Origin: Acanthosepion pharaonis
Taxonomy: Eukaryota; Mollusca; Cephalopoda; Sepiida; Sepiidae
DNA: 64,000 bases
Direction of reading: 5' to 3'
Assembly (NCBI GenBank): GCA_903632075.3
Contig: CAHIKZ030005408.1
Span: 1,802,501-1,866,500 of the forward strand
In this document: one piece after another, positions 55,200 to 64,000 of the stretch
Position numbering within the stretch: position 1 is the stretch's first letter
Layout: each line of letters starts with the position of its first letter
The notes under the pieces: model-generated
What the model was told of the DNA's origin: nothing
Seen by the model: the letters and a program-made list of their open reading frames with translations, nothing else
The model's database searches: none
Program-made: the position numbers and the translations under genes

Positions 55200-56010
55200 T
55201 TTTACATCTTTGGTATCTTTATTCCGATTTTGAATAGATTATTATTTTGTGTGTGTGTAACCAAGAATTTACCAAAACCTTTTTTTAAGTTACTTAAAAA
55301 TAATGTTTGTTGTGCTCTTGCAGGATGCATAAAACCTTCAGGCGAACAGTATGTAATCCGGGGACCGTAGTTTGTCCACTAATGCCTTATGGCATAAAAC
55401 TGACATTTTATTCTTACCAAGAGATTCTCAATGTGAACTCAATTTAATCAGCAATGAATAGTAGGATTTAGAGATGTTTCTTGTCGTTAAAAAACTGAAT
55501 TATCAGCACTTGACGCAGCTATAATTTATGAACAAGTCAAAAAGTAAAAACTGCGTCACGTGACAGGCTGGATAATGGCGCGAAATTTAATCGCCTCACC
55601 AGATGGTGCAAATTTCTTGAAAAGTCTGTTCGAGATTTCAATTACTCGAATCGTTCATGGCGTCGCCGAATGAACAAAGTCAATTCTCGTTAAATCAAAT
55701 TTATTTTAAATAAATTGTGTTTTATATTTTTGTTGTAAATTCTCAAGACAAAAAAAAAGAAAATGTATAAATTCACTTTCATCATATGTTTAGGAGGTTG
55801 TAATCCAGTTGTTTCCAGTTGTAATCCTCGGTTTTTAAAACGATAAATATTGCAAGCGGTGTCATGGGAAAACCGTCCTTCTGACACTACGCCCTATTGC
55901 GAGTACGTTTCTCCATGTTTAGTTTACCAATTTTTTAAATGTAAACTACTGTAAATTAAAAGTACTTCAGTAATAGATTGGTAAATGTAAATGTATAACT
56001 TTTTTCTTTT
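55200..56010. other. No gene seen; motif-rich spot
   Basis: GTCACGTGAC (55555-55564) and, about 10 bp on, TGGCGCGAAA, an E2F-like site, lie within otherwise non-coding DNA. A 65-aa minus frame follows (55690-55887) without recognised domain. Confidence 0.35.
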
Positions 56011-56014
56011 CTAT

Positions 56015-57231
56015 TTTACAATGATGTTCACCCTGTACAAAACTAAAGAGTTACTCGAAGTAGAGGGTTACAGAGTAAGAGGCACAGTTTATGAGAGTAT
56101 GTGGGGGGAAGATAACAGTTGACCCTAGACTTGAACAGGTCAAGAATGTAGTGATCGGATTTAGTCATTAATATTTTCCACTCTCCTCCTTTTAACATCT
56201 TTTTTATTATCCCAAAAATATACAGGTGAGGAAATGATGACCATGAATGTAAAATATATTAAGGAATTTTTTCGTTTTTATACATTTTCTGGATTACTCT
56301 TGAGCAATAATAATATTCACTACCAAGAGGCTGAAGTTTTTTTGTTTTTTTTTACAGTGATATTTACCCTGTGTAATGCCCAAGCGCCACTTGAGGTAAA
56401 GAGGCACAGTTTATGAGGATATGTGGGGAAGATAACAGCTGATCATAGACTTAAACAGGTTAAGAATGTAATGATCGGGAAAGCATCATATTTAGTCATT
56501 AATATTTTTCCACTCTCCTCCTGTTAACATCTTTCTTATTATCCGAAAAATATACAGGTGAGAAAATGATGACAATGAATGTAAAATATATTAAGGATTT
56601 TTTTTCGTTTTATGCATTTTCAGAGTAAGCTGCACAGTTCATAGCGATAAGTGGGGAAGATTACGGTTTACTCTTGACGTGAACAGTTTAAGACTGTAGT
56701 GATCAGGGAAGCATCCTCTTGGGAGTTTGTTCCACAAAGCAGCGGTTTAGGAAAAGCTGTTACTCGAATGGAACTTATATCTCACCAATGAAATAGAAAG
56801 GGAATGTGGGTAGTTCGCTACAATGTGTATGACATGGTAGGTCGTAGCCGTGAAGGTCAGAGCTGGGGGAACTAAAGAATGTACTTCGTCTGAACATTTT
56901 CCATGGAAATAGCGATAGAGCAACGAGACATTTGCAACGTTTCATCTGTGAGAAAGGGATTGCAGGGTGTAAAATGATTCGTCATCCACGGAGACGCTTT
57001 TGGGCTCTATCGCGACAGGATATTAAAGACTGAGCAGCGCCTGTCCATATATGACAGCAAGAAACCATTGTACAGATAGAGGATAATAGGAAAAGTCATA
57101 TACTTACTGAAGCGGTACAGAGAAACGACCATTTTCCCAGCATCTTTACCGATGGATCGTATGTACGAGTTCCACTCCAAGTAAGTGCTCAAGGCACAAG
57201 ACCTCCCTGAAAAAAAACATCCGTTCATCAC
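56015..57231 (-). mobile_element. LINE family B, RT C-terminus and duplicated 3' region
   Basis: 57231-57007 encodes LEWNSYIRSIGKDAGKMVVS and ILYLYNGFLLSYM, the RT thumb region. Further on, minus-strand frames give LSLFPWKMFRRS and SFPKPLLCGT-like decayed tail. The 3' region is duplicated: GTTAACATCTTTCTTATTAT through GAATGTAAAATATATTAAGG occurs at about 56190-56265 and 56525-56595. Confidence 0.7.
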
Positions 57232-57484
57232 GATTGGTGAAAGTTCTGTATCCGATCAGCAATGATAGAATGAAATTAGTTTGGTTTTCGAGGAATTAAA
57301 TGTGACCAGCCACGAAGCTGTTAGCGCTTGGTCAGAGAAGAGATCAGCTGCCAATCTCTGATCATCTAAAGTTTTGGAGGTGCACCCATATACCCAGATC
57401 TGTGGCAAAGAACTTGTGCCTTCTGAATCTATGATATAGTGACCCCAACCACTCTATTCATTTCAATGTTCATACGATAGTATA

Positions 57485-58014
57485 CATATAAAATGCAAAT
57501 TTTATTGCAACCTAATTATGTACAATAGTGGATCATATTCAAAATAGATGAAAAATTCAACTGGGAATTTTGAAAATAAATACAATGTATCTAAATACAA
57601 TTAGAGACATGTCATAATAGATCATTCGATCTTAAAATCAACAATGTTTTACGTCAATTTTTAACATCAACATAACATTTTCTTGTTAAAAAGTTGAATA
57701 ATTTGAAGACATTCAACATTCTGGATAAAAAATAGTGAATTTTATATCGTGTTTTTTTTGTTCGAGACTTGTCATGAGCAAAACAAATTCACGGATCTGA
57801 ACAAAAACAAAAGACTTCAGAATGACGTCAAAACCTACGAAAAGTTTTCATCCTTCAATAATAGTCTGTTTTGCTTCGTTTAATTTGTAATATATATAAA
57901 TGTAGGTAGAAAAATGATGACGAGAAAGGGATGGGCATACAACACTGCACGGGGTACCCAATCAGGCTTAACCCTCTCGATCGGGGGGTTCGGAGGTAGT
58001 ACTCACCGGCTCTG
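57485..58014 (+). repeat. Repeat family R1, internally deleted copy
   Basis: 57485-57745 and 57770-58014 match the two outer parts of 53248-55040 in reverse; about 1.3 kb of interior is missing. It ends ACTCACCGGCTCTG at 58014. Confidence 0.72.
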
Positions 58015-58029
58015 CATATCTTCTTCTTT

Positions 58030-58560
58030 ATGTGCTGTGTCTCCTCAAGACGTAGGCGATCATGGCTGTCCACAATTTTTTGTACTTTGCTGCTCTCATT
58101 AAATTTTGTCTTTTTGTTATTTCTCCTAAATTCTGTTCGCCATCCATTCAGTCAAGCTCACTAAGTAGGTCATGAGCTGTTTTCCTCTTGCCTTCAATTT
58201 GTCCTGTAAGTATCAAATTCTCCTAGCCCACTTTCCTCATTATGTGTCCTAGAAATATCAACTGTCTCTTCCTGATGTTAAGTATAAGTTTCTTTCTTGT
58301 TCCCATTTTCTCTAAAACTTTGTCACTGCTCACATTTATCTTTAGTATCTTTTTGTTGCTTCAAGTCTCTTCTTAATCTTTGAAGAGATTGTCCAGCATT
58401 TACAAGAGGATATTTATAAGAGGATAGATTTCACGTAACAGTTCAGTATTATTTTTTTTGTTTCTAACGAAGATTTTTCTATTTCTTAATACTCTGCTTA
58501 GCTTTTGGAATGCATCTTTTTCTATCCCAGATAAGTTACGGTTACATCTAGCCAATTCAA
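58030..58560 (-). mobile_element. RTE-like LINE, RT C-terminus and 3' end
   Basis: Minus strand: VLEKMGTRKKLILNIRKRQL then IFLGHIMRKVGLENLILTGQ and QIEGKR, followed by a stop and a WTAMIAYVLRRHST-like ending. It is the clearest RTE-type tail here and includes the sequence shared with SINE tails. Confidence 0.8.
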
Positions 58561-58639
58561 CTGTAAGATGACGAGATCTTGCCGCTAATCCAGTACTACG
58601 GTTAAATTCATAGTTTCTATATAGGGAAAAAGGTTTTTC

Positions 58640-58775
58640 ATAACAATTACCATAAAATTATTTATAGAAAAGGCACAAGGAAAGTTACATTACAGCGGTA
58701 GAAAAGTGACTGAAGCCGAGATGCCAGGTGAGAGCCAATGACATTGCAGCTTCTTTGGATTTTCCTACTGTCTCC
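58640..58775 (-). mobile_element. LINE family A fragment
   Basis: On minus, AAAATCCAAAGAAGCTGCAA, GGCATCTCGGCTTCAGTCAC and a decayed YRCNV stretch match the RT region at 18.38-18.46 kb. Confidence 0.6.
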
Positions 58776-59015
58776 GAGAAAAATGTCGTTTAAAATCGAA
58801 AACGGTAAATTTTTAAATTTGGCATTTGTACTGATTTTTTTTTTTTTGTATATTCTATCATGTTCTTTTGAGGAAAAACTAGTGGCATCAGAAATGTCGC
58901 TCTACAGAAAGATACTGAAAATTCCATGGATTGGGTGAGTAAGCAATAAGGAGGTCTTAAAGAAAATGGCAACAGAATCAGGAAAAGACATCTGAAATTT
59001 CTAGGACACATGATT
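58775..59015 (+). mobile_element. RTE-like LINE fragment
   Basis: Encodes EEKLVASEMSLYRKILKIPW then, past a stop, VSNKEVLKKMATESGK and a FLGHM(I)-like stretch: the RTE RT region preceding the tail. It faces the 58.0-58.6 kb copy across the family A fragment. Confidence 0.65.
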
Positions 59016-59531
59016 CTAACATTCGACTGCCGAAGCTAGTCAATGGCAACCAAATATGCAACATCTCTGTCGTCGGTCCTCAGGTAGCTTCAGACCTCCG
59101 TGGTTACCGTTTAGCTGACTTTTCAATCGTTAGCGCATGACTTGTTTTGTCGCTGGTATTTTGATGATAGGCACGGTTCCACTTGACTTAGCTGACGTTT
59201 CTCTGTTCACAACCATTCCCTCCTCTGCCACGTTGTGTTTTTGATCTCAGAGGGTGAGAAGATCCTTGATTAAGCAAATCTAGAGTGAAGACAATTCAGC
59301 CATTTGGAAGCTACACACAAACACACACACAAAAAACAAAAACAAAACAAAAAAAACAAAAAAAAAGAAGAATCCTTTGGAATAAAGAATTAACTCTGGT
59401 TAAAAATGTAACAACGAATTGGTTTATATATGATTTGTTGCATCCAGCAGTTTTAACCCTTCCCACTTATTGTTATAATCAAATGACACTGGGATATCAT
59501 GGATTTTAATTTGCATCATTAAATTATGTGT

Positions 59532-59585
<54 letters not shown>

Positions 59586-59872
59586 CCAAAATTCGCTTGA
59601 AAATGAAACAGAACGTGGGACTTCAATTTAATTTAATTCTATAATTGAATTTTAAGTTTTTAACTTCTGTTTTTGAAACATGGTAATTCCTGTGTAGCGA
59701 TGGAACAATATTTGCATTGAGCACTGTTTTGTTGTTGTGGAGTATTTTCACAGTGGAGGCTTGTATTTCTAATAAGTCGTACAAAACGTTAGGAACTTGG
59801 AAAAATAATAGTCAATGACGCAGCAAATCTAGTTATGATGGTTGGTACTTCAAATGTCCGAATCTCGACTGA
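59016..59872. other. No gene seen; (TA)n tract
   Basis: 59020-59280 is less AT-rich but not recognised; (TA)n at 59535-59582. Confidence 0.5.
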
Positions 59873-61565
59873 CGTTCTCAACACCGTTCGGTATTTATCA
59901 TTTCACCCACGAGAAACGAATATGGCACAAGGCCGGTTTTATTGTGGGTTTCTCCGAGCCCGTAGGCTCGGCCAAAAAAATAACCTTTGAACCCGCCTAG
60001 ACGGGTTCAGGCCCTGTCTACCTCCCCGGACGAAACCTTGCCCTTCGGCAAAGCCTCGTCCGGGTTACTCTGTGCTAACGCAGAGAGTTCGACAGAAGGT
60101 GTGCGCAGTCAGAGACCGCTCAACACCGTTCGCTATTTATCATTTCACCCACGAGAAACGAATATGGCACAAGGCCGGTTTTATTGTGGGTTTCTCCGAG
60201 CCCGCAGGCCCGGCCAAAAAAATAGCCTTTGAAGCCGATTAGACGGGTTCAGGCCCTGTCTACCTCCCCAGACGAAACCCTACCCTTCGGCAAAGCCTCG
60301 TCCGGGTTCCTCTCTGCTAATGCAGAGAGTTCGACAGGAGGCGTACGCAGTCAGAGACCGCACAACACCATTCGGTATTTATCATTTCACCCACGGGAAA
60401 CGAATATGGCACAAGGCCGGTTTTATTGTGGGTTTCTCCGAGCCCGTAGGCTCGGCCAAAAAAATAGCCTTTAAAGCCGATTAGACGGGTTCAGGCCCTG
60501 TCTACCCCACCGGACGAAACCTTGCCCTTCGGCAAAGCCTCGTCCGGGTTCCTCTCTGCTAACGCAGAGAGTTCGACAGGAGGCGTACGCAGTCAGAGAC
60601 CGCTCAACACCATTCGGTATTTATCATTTCACCCACGGAAACAAATATGGCACAAGGCCGGTTTTATTGTGGGTTTCTCCGAGCCCGTAGGCTCGGCCAA
60701 AAAAAATAGCCTTTAAAGCCGATTAGACGAGTTCAGGCCCTGTCTACCCCCCCGGACGAAACCCTGCCCTTCGGCAAAGCCTCGTCCGGTTCCTCTCTGC
60801 TAACGCAGAGAGTTCGACAGGAGGCGTACGTAGTCAGAGACCGCTCAACACCATTCGGTATTTATCATTTCACCCACGGAAACGAATATGGCACAAGGCC
60901 GGTTTTATTGTGGGTTTCTCCGAGCCCGTAGGCTCGGCCAAAAAAAATAGCCTTTAAAGCCGATTAGACGGGTTCAGGCCCTGTCCACCCCACCGGACGA
61001 AACCTTGCCCTTCGGCAAAGCCTCGTCAGGTTCCTCTGCTAACGCAGAGAGTTCGACAGGAGGCGTACGCAGTCAGAGACCGCTCAACACCATTCAGTAT
61101 TTATCGTTCCACCCACGAGGACCGAATATGGCACAAGGCCGGTTTTAATGTGGGTATCCCCAAGCCCGTAGGCCCGGCCAAAAATATAGCCTTTGAAGCC
61201 GATTAGACGGGTTCAGGCCATGTCTACCTCCCCGGACAAAACCCTGCCCATCGGGAAAGCCTCGTCCGGATTCCTCTCTGCTAACGCAGAGAGTTCGACA
61301 GAAGGCGTGCGCAGTCAGAGACCGCTCAACACCATTCGGTATTTATCTTTCACCCACTGAAAAAAGAATATGGCACAAGGCCGTTTTTTATGTGGGTTTC
61401 GAGCCCGTAGGCTCGGCCAAAAAAAAATAGCCTTTGAAGCCGATTAGACGGGGTTCAGGCCCTGTCCACCTCCCGGACGAAACCTTGCCCTTCGGCAAAG
61501 CTCGTCGGGTTCCTCTTCTGCTTACGCAGAGAGTTAGACAGGAGGCGTCCGCAGTCAAAGACCGC
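59873..61565 (+). repeat. Seven-copy ~241-bp GC-rich hairpin array
   Basis: ATGGCACAAGG anchors units at 59922, 60164, 60406, 60647, 60888, 61128 and 61370 (spacing 240-242). In the first unit four stems occur in order: CCGAGCC/GGCTCGG (59954-59971), GAACCCG/CGGGTTC (59989-60008), CCGGACGA/TCGTCCGG with inner TTGCC/GGCAA (60026-60063), and CTCTGTGC/GCAGAGAG (60068-60087). Units differ by scattered changes. Open frames of 64-81 aa are by-products of the repeat. Confidence 0.92.
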
Positions 61566-62814
61566 GAGATGCCATTCTGCCAGACTTGCCACTGCTACTC
61601 CTACTTATTATCTATGGGAGAGTCCATTACCAAAGAATAGGTACTATGGCACAACATTTGTAAAAATCAAAAAAATATTACTAAGAGCACTGGATTATAT
61701 ATCTTACTGTTCTTTCTCTTTAGTCATACACAGACAGACTATTTTGCTGTAGTACCACATCTCATCAGTTTGGCTAGACATCCGATTGCTTCAAGACGGG
61801 ATCTAAACCCGACTGTTTCGGCAGCAGTCAAAGATTTCCCCCCTAAGCCATCGCTGCACGGTTGCAAGAAAGGCGAATTTTTACGTACTTACTCTGCGAA
61901 TAAACCCGCCAATGACTGACAGTACTCAATTTGGGGAAGTTACATTGCCTTGTTGACAGTGCCATCTTGTTGTAGATATTTAAATGTCTGTGGCATTCTC
62001 TGAATTTTATTTTATTTTTGTTGTTGTTTGTCGCTTTAGTCTGTGAAGTTTTCACCTATCCTTCATTGTGTTGTATGTATTTTGTTCTCCTCATTGCTAT
62101 TAATTATCAAACGTCTTACTTTAGTCCCTCCAACCAACTTGGTTAATTTGGAAAATGTTCATCTACTGTTGCTTATCAATGCTGAGAAATTAACGCGACA
62201 AGAGTGAACTAAGTTTTACCATACCGATTTTTTTTAGTTTGTAGTAGACATCAGAACTTATTCTAAGTCATAACTTAATATGAACTCCCACGTATTTTAT
62301 GTGTTTCTTTTACAGATTAATAGAAGTTGATAGGCTCACCTATCATCCGGCCCGCACTCATTCCATGTCTATTGAACAGAAGTAAAGGTTCATCCCTTGT
62401 TTGCGGATCAGGATATGGTTTACCGGTTCTCTGTGTTTCCTTTACCAGGACCACAACAGTCTCTACTAGCCAGTGACTGTGACTTTCCATTGTGAGGGTG
62501 CCGGGTTAGCAGTTTGCTTGCTCCTCTTCTCGACTGGTCGTTAGGAGCCAGAACTTTTGGTAGCGCTTAGAGAGGCTGCCCATTTCAACAGTCGCATAAT
62601 ATCGGGGTATCCGTAGTACCATGTCGTGCATGGGTAGATGTCCTTGCAAGTATTTCCGGTTGGCATCCCTGATGCCACATTATCGTCTGCCCCCAGCCAC
62701 GCACTAGCTGGTTTGTATTGGCATTGAAGACAGATATTACGGTGGTCTTTTTTTTCTCTCTCCTCAAAACATATCTCATGAAAATCATTAGAAAAAAAAA
62801 ATGCAAATAAAACA
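61566..62814. other. No gene seen; SINE-like head and probable LINE 5' region
   Basis: On minus near 61860-61790, GCGATGGCTTAGGGGGG and CGGGTTTAGATCCCG look like tRNA-type A and B boxes. 62300-62810 is GC-richer and probably the 5' UTR of the LINE that follows (inference). Confidence 0.4.
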
Positions 62815-64000
62815 GTTAAAAAGCATCTCCCACCCAACTCAATCTTCCTTTCTCCAATATTCGTGGTATTCGTTCCAACTTTTGCAGCGTAGAATCTTTT
62901 CTCTTGAAACGGTCACCAGATATCTTTGCTTTCTGTGAAACCAACTTGAATTCTTCCATTGCTACCAATGAATTCTTGGTTCCAGGATCTCTTTGCAGAA
63001 AAGACTCCAGCATTCACATGCATGGCCTTGGTTTTTACTTCCGGGATAATCTTTCGATGACCATGGAATTGTCTCTCGAGTCCCCTGACTACTCTTTTAT
63101 GTGTTTCCCTTTCGCTACTAAAAACTGTTAGCTATCTCTTTTTCCTTTATCGCTTCCCATCTACCCTGGACTGCAGTATATTAGACGCAATAGCTGACAA
63201 TGCAGAAAAAGCACTTTCTCTCCATCCATCTGCGAACATTTTTGTCTTCGGTGACTTTTAATGCTCACCCTGACATGTGGCTGAAACATTCTAAAGGTAC
63301 TGATGTTGCCGGTATACAGACATTAATTTTTCCATTGCCCAATCCCTTACTCAAATCGTGGACTTCTCTACTCGTTTCTCTAGCCAAACCGACTGGATCT
63401 ATTTCTTACCTCCTCTCCTCGCTCTTGCCCAGCTTCGAAATATTGCCCTCTTGGTAACTCGGACCACTCTGTGGTAGCTATTGATATTTCGTTTTAAGCA
63501 TCCATTAAACAGGAACCCCCTATCTATGAGGCCTCTTTCCGGTACCAGCATACTGATTGATTCCTGGATTTTCTTCGTGACGCCCCTTGACAACCTCCCA
63601 ATTGAAAGATCCAAAGAATCAGAAATATTATTGGTCCTGATATGGTGGCTCGGTTTTAGTCACTTGCCCACCGCCGTAAGATTGTCCCTCTGTGCTTTTT
63701 TATAAATACTTCCATGGTAATTATTCGGAAGAGCTCTACGATATGGTACCTAGACTGTGTGAATTTAAGCGCAATACTAGACTGGCGGTAAGATCGCATC
63801 AATTTACAATATAGCTGGCTACATGTAACCGTAAATTCTATGCTAACAGTTTTTTTTCTCGCACTTCTCGCTTATGGAACTCCTTTCCGGGTTCTTTCCA
63901 GCCAACTTTAACCTGCAAAAATTTAAATGTAATGTCATCGCTATCTACTGTCTTAATGATTACTCTTTTCTCTTTCTACACATTACTAATATTTCTGTTC
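62815..64000 (+). mobile_element. LINE family A: endonuclease start joined to RT end
   Basis: 62832-63130 encodes an AP-type endonuclease N-terminus (LNLPFSNIRGIRSNF, SPDIFAFCETNLNSS, HMHGLGFYFRDNLS). In other frames ALSLHPSANIFVFGDFNAHP (63180-63275) carries the GDFNAH motif. Near 63600 the sequence switches to the RT end (IRNIIGPDMVARF-like), then the WN(S/T)-type tail at 63.87 kb and a 3' region cut by the window end. Most of the RT is missing, so it is a dead copy. Confidence 0.78.

Noticed and set aside
59987..60716. Repeated 64-81 aa ORFs that look like a gene family
   Set aside because: They are the tandem array read in one frame; they start and stop within each unit and include the hairpins.
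59873..61565. CRISPR array
   Set aside because: Units are 241 bp without unique spacers, and the DNA is eukaryotic.

Overview
The window is AT-rich, intron-bearing animal DNA: about 64 kb with long introns, abundant microsatellites and dense old retroposons. Its only confidently recognised protein gene is a UCP2-type mitochondrial uncoupling protein. The mix of jockey/CR1-like and RTE-like LINE tails, tRNA-derived and 5S-rRNA-derived SINEs and (TA)n(TG)n tracts resembles cephalopod (octopus-like) mollusc DNA. That assignment is inference, since no species-specific gene was seen.

Layout. 1-14 kb: a complete UCP coding region on the minus strand. It has five coding exons (12693-12562, 8896-8659, 7340-7140, 4974-4692, 205-97) joined by GT-AG introns in consistent phase, giving 320 aa. 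The introns carry LINE and SINE relics, a 110-bp-arm inverted repeat, local duplications and TA tracts. The 5' UTR is split by an acceptor at 12746; a candidate first exon and CCAAT promoter lie near 13.78-13.86 kb behind a long purine tract.

14-25 kb: LINE 3' ends, a 69-bp higher-order minisatellite at 15.3-16.0 kb, a pogo-like MITE, and a cluster of 5S-rRNA-derived sequences joined to a tRNA-type SINE. 25-46 kb: mostly non-coding AT-rich DNA with one possible orphan exon (25.4-25.6 kb), a candidate plus-strand TATA promoter (31.0 kb), two hAT-type non-autonomous elements with 8-bp target duplications (35.4 and 39.4-40.3 kb), a LINE RT fragment (36.5-37.3 kb) and long TA/TG tracts.

46-64 kb: LINE fragments, a recent inverted duplication of a LINE tail with a 12-bp target duplication (46.8-47.6 kb), an unidentified 120-aa ORF with a polyadenylation signal (47.8-48.2 kb), a CCAAT/splice-donor promoter candidate (51.7-51.9 kb), copies of an AT-rich repeat family, a seven-copy GC-rich 241-bp tandem array whose unit folds into four hairpins (59.9-61.6 kb), and a LINE that keeps its endonuclease start but has lost most of its RT (62.8-64.0 kb).

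The most unusual items are the hairpin-rich array, whose hairpins keep pairing in a diverged single copy inside UCP intron 1, and a composite 5S rRNA-tRNA SINE whose 3' tail matches the resident RTE-like LINE. No computation or database search was run; repeat family names rest on reading motifs by eye.
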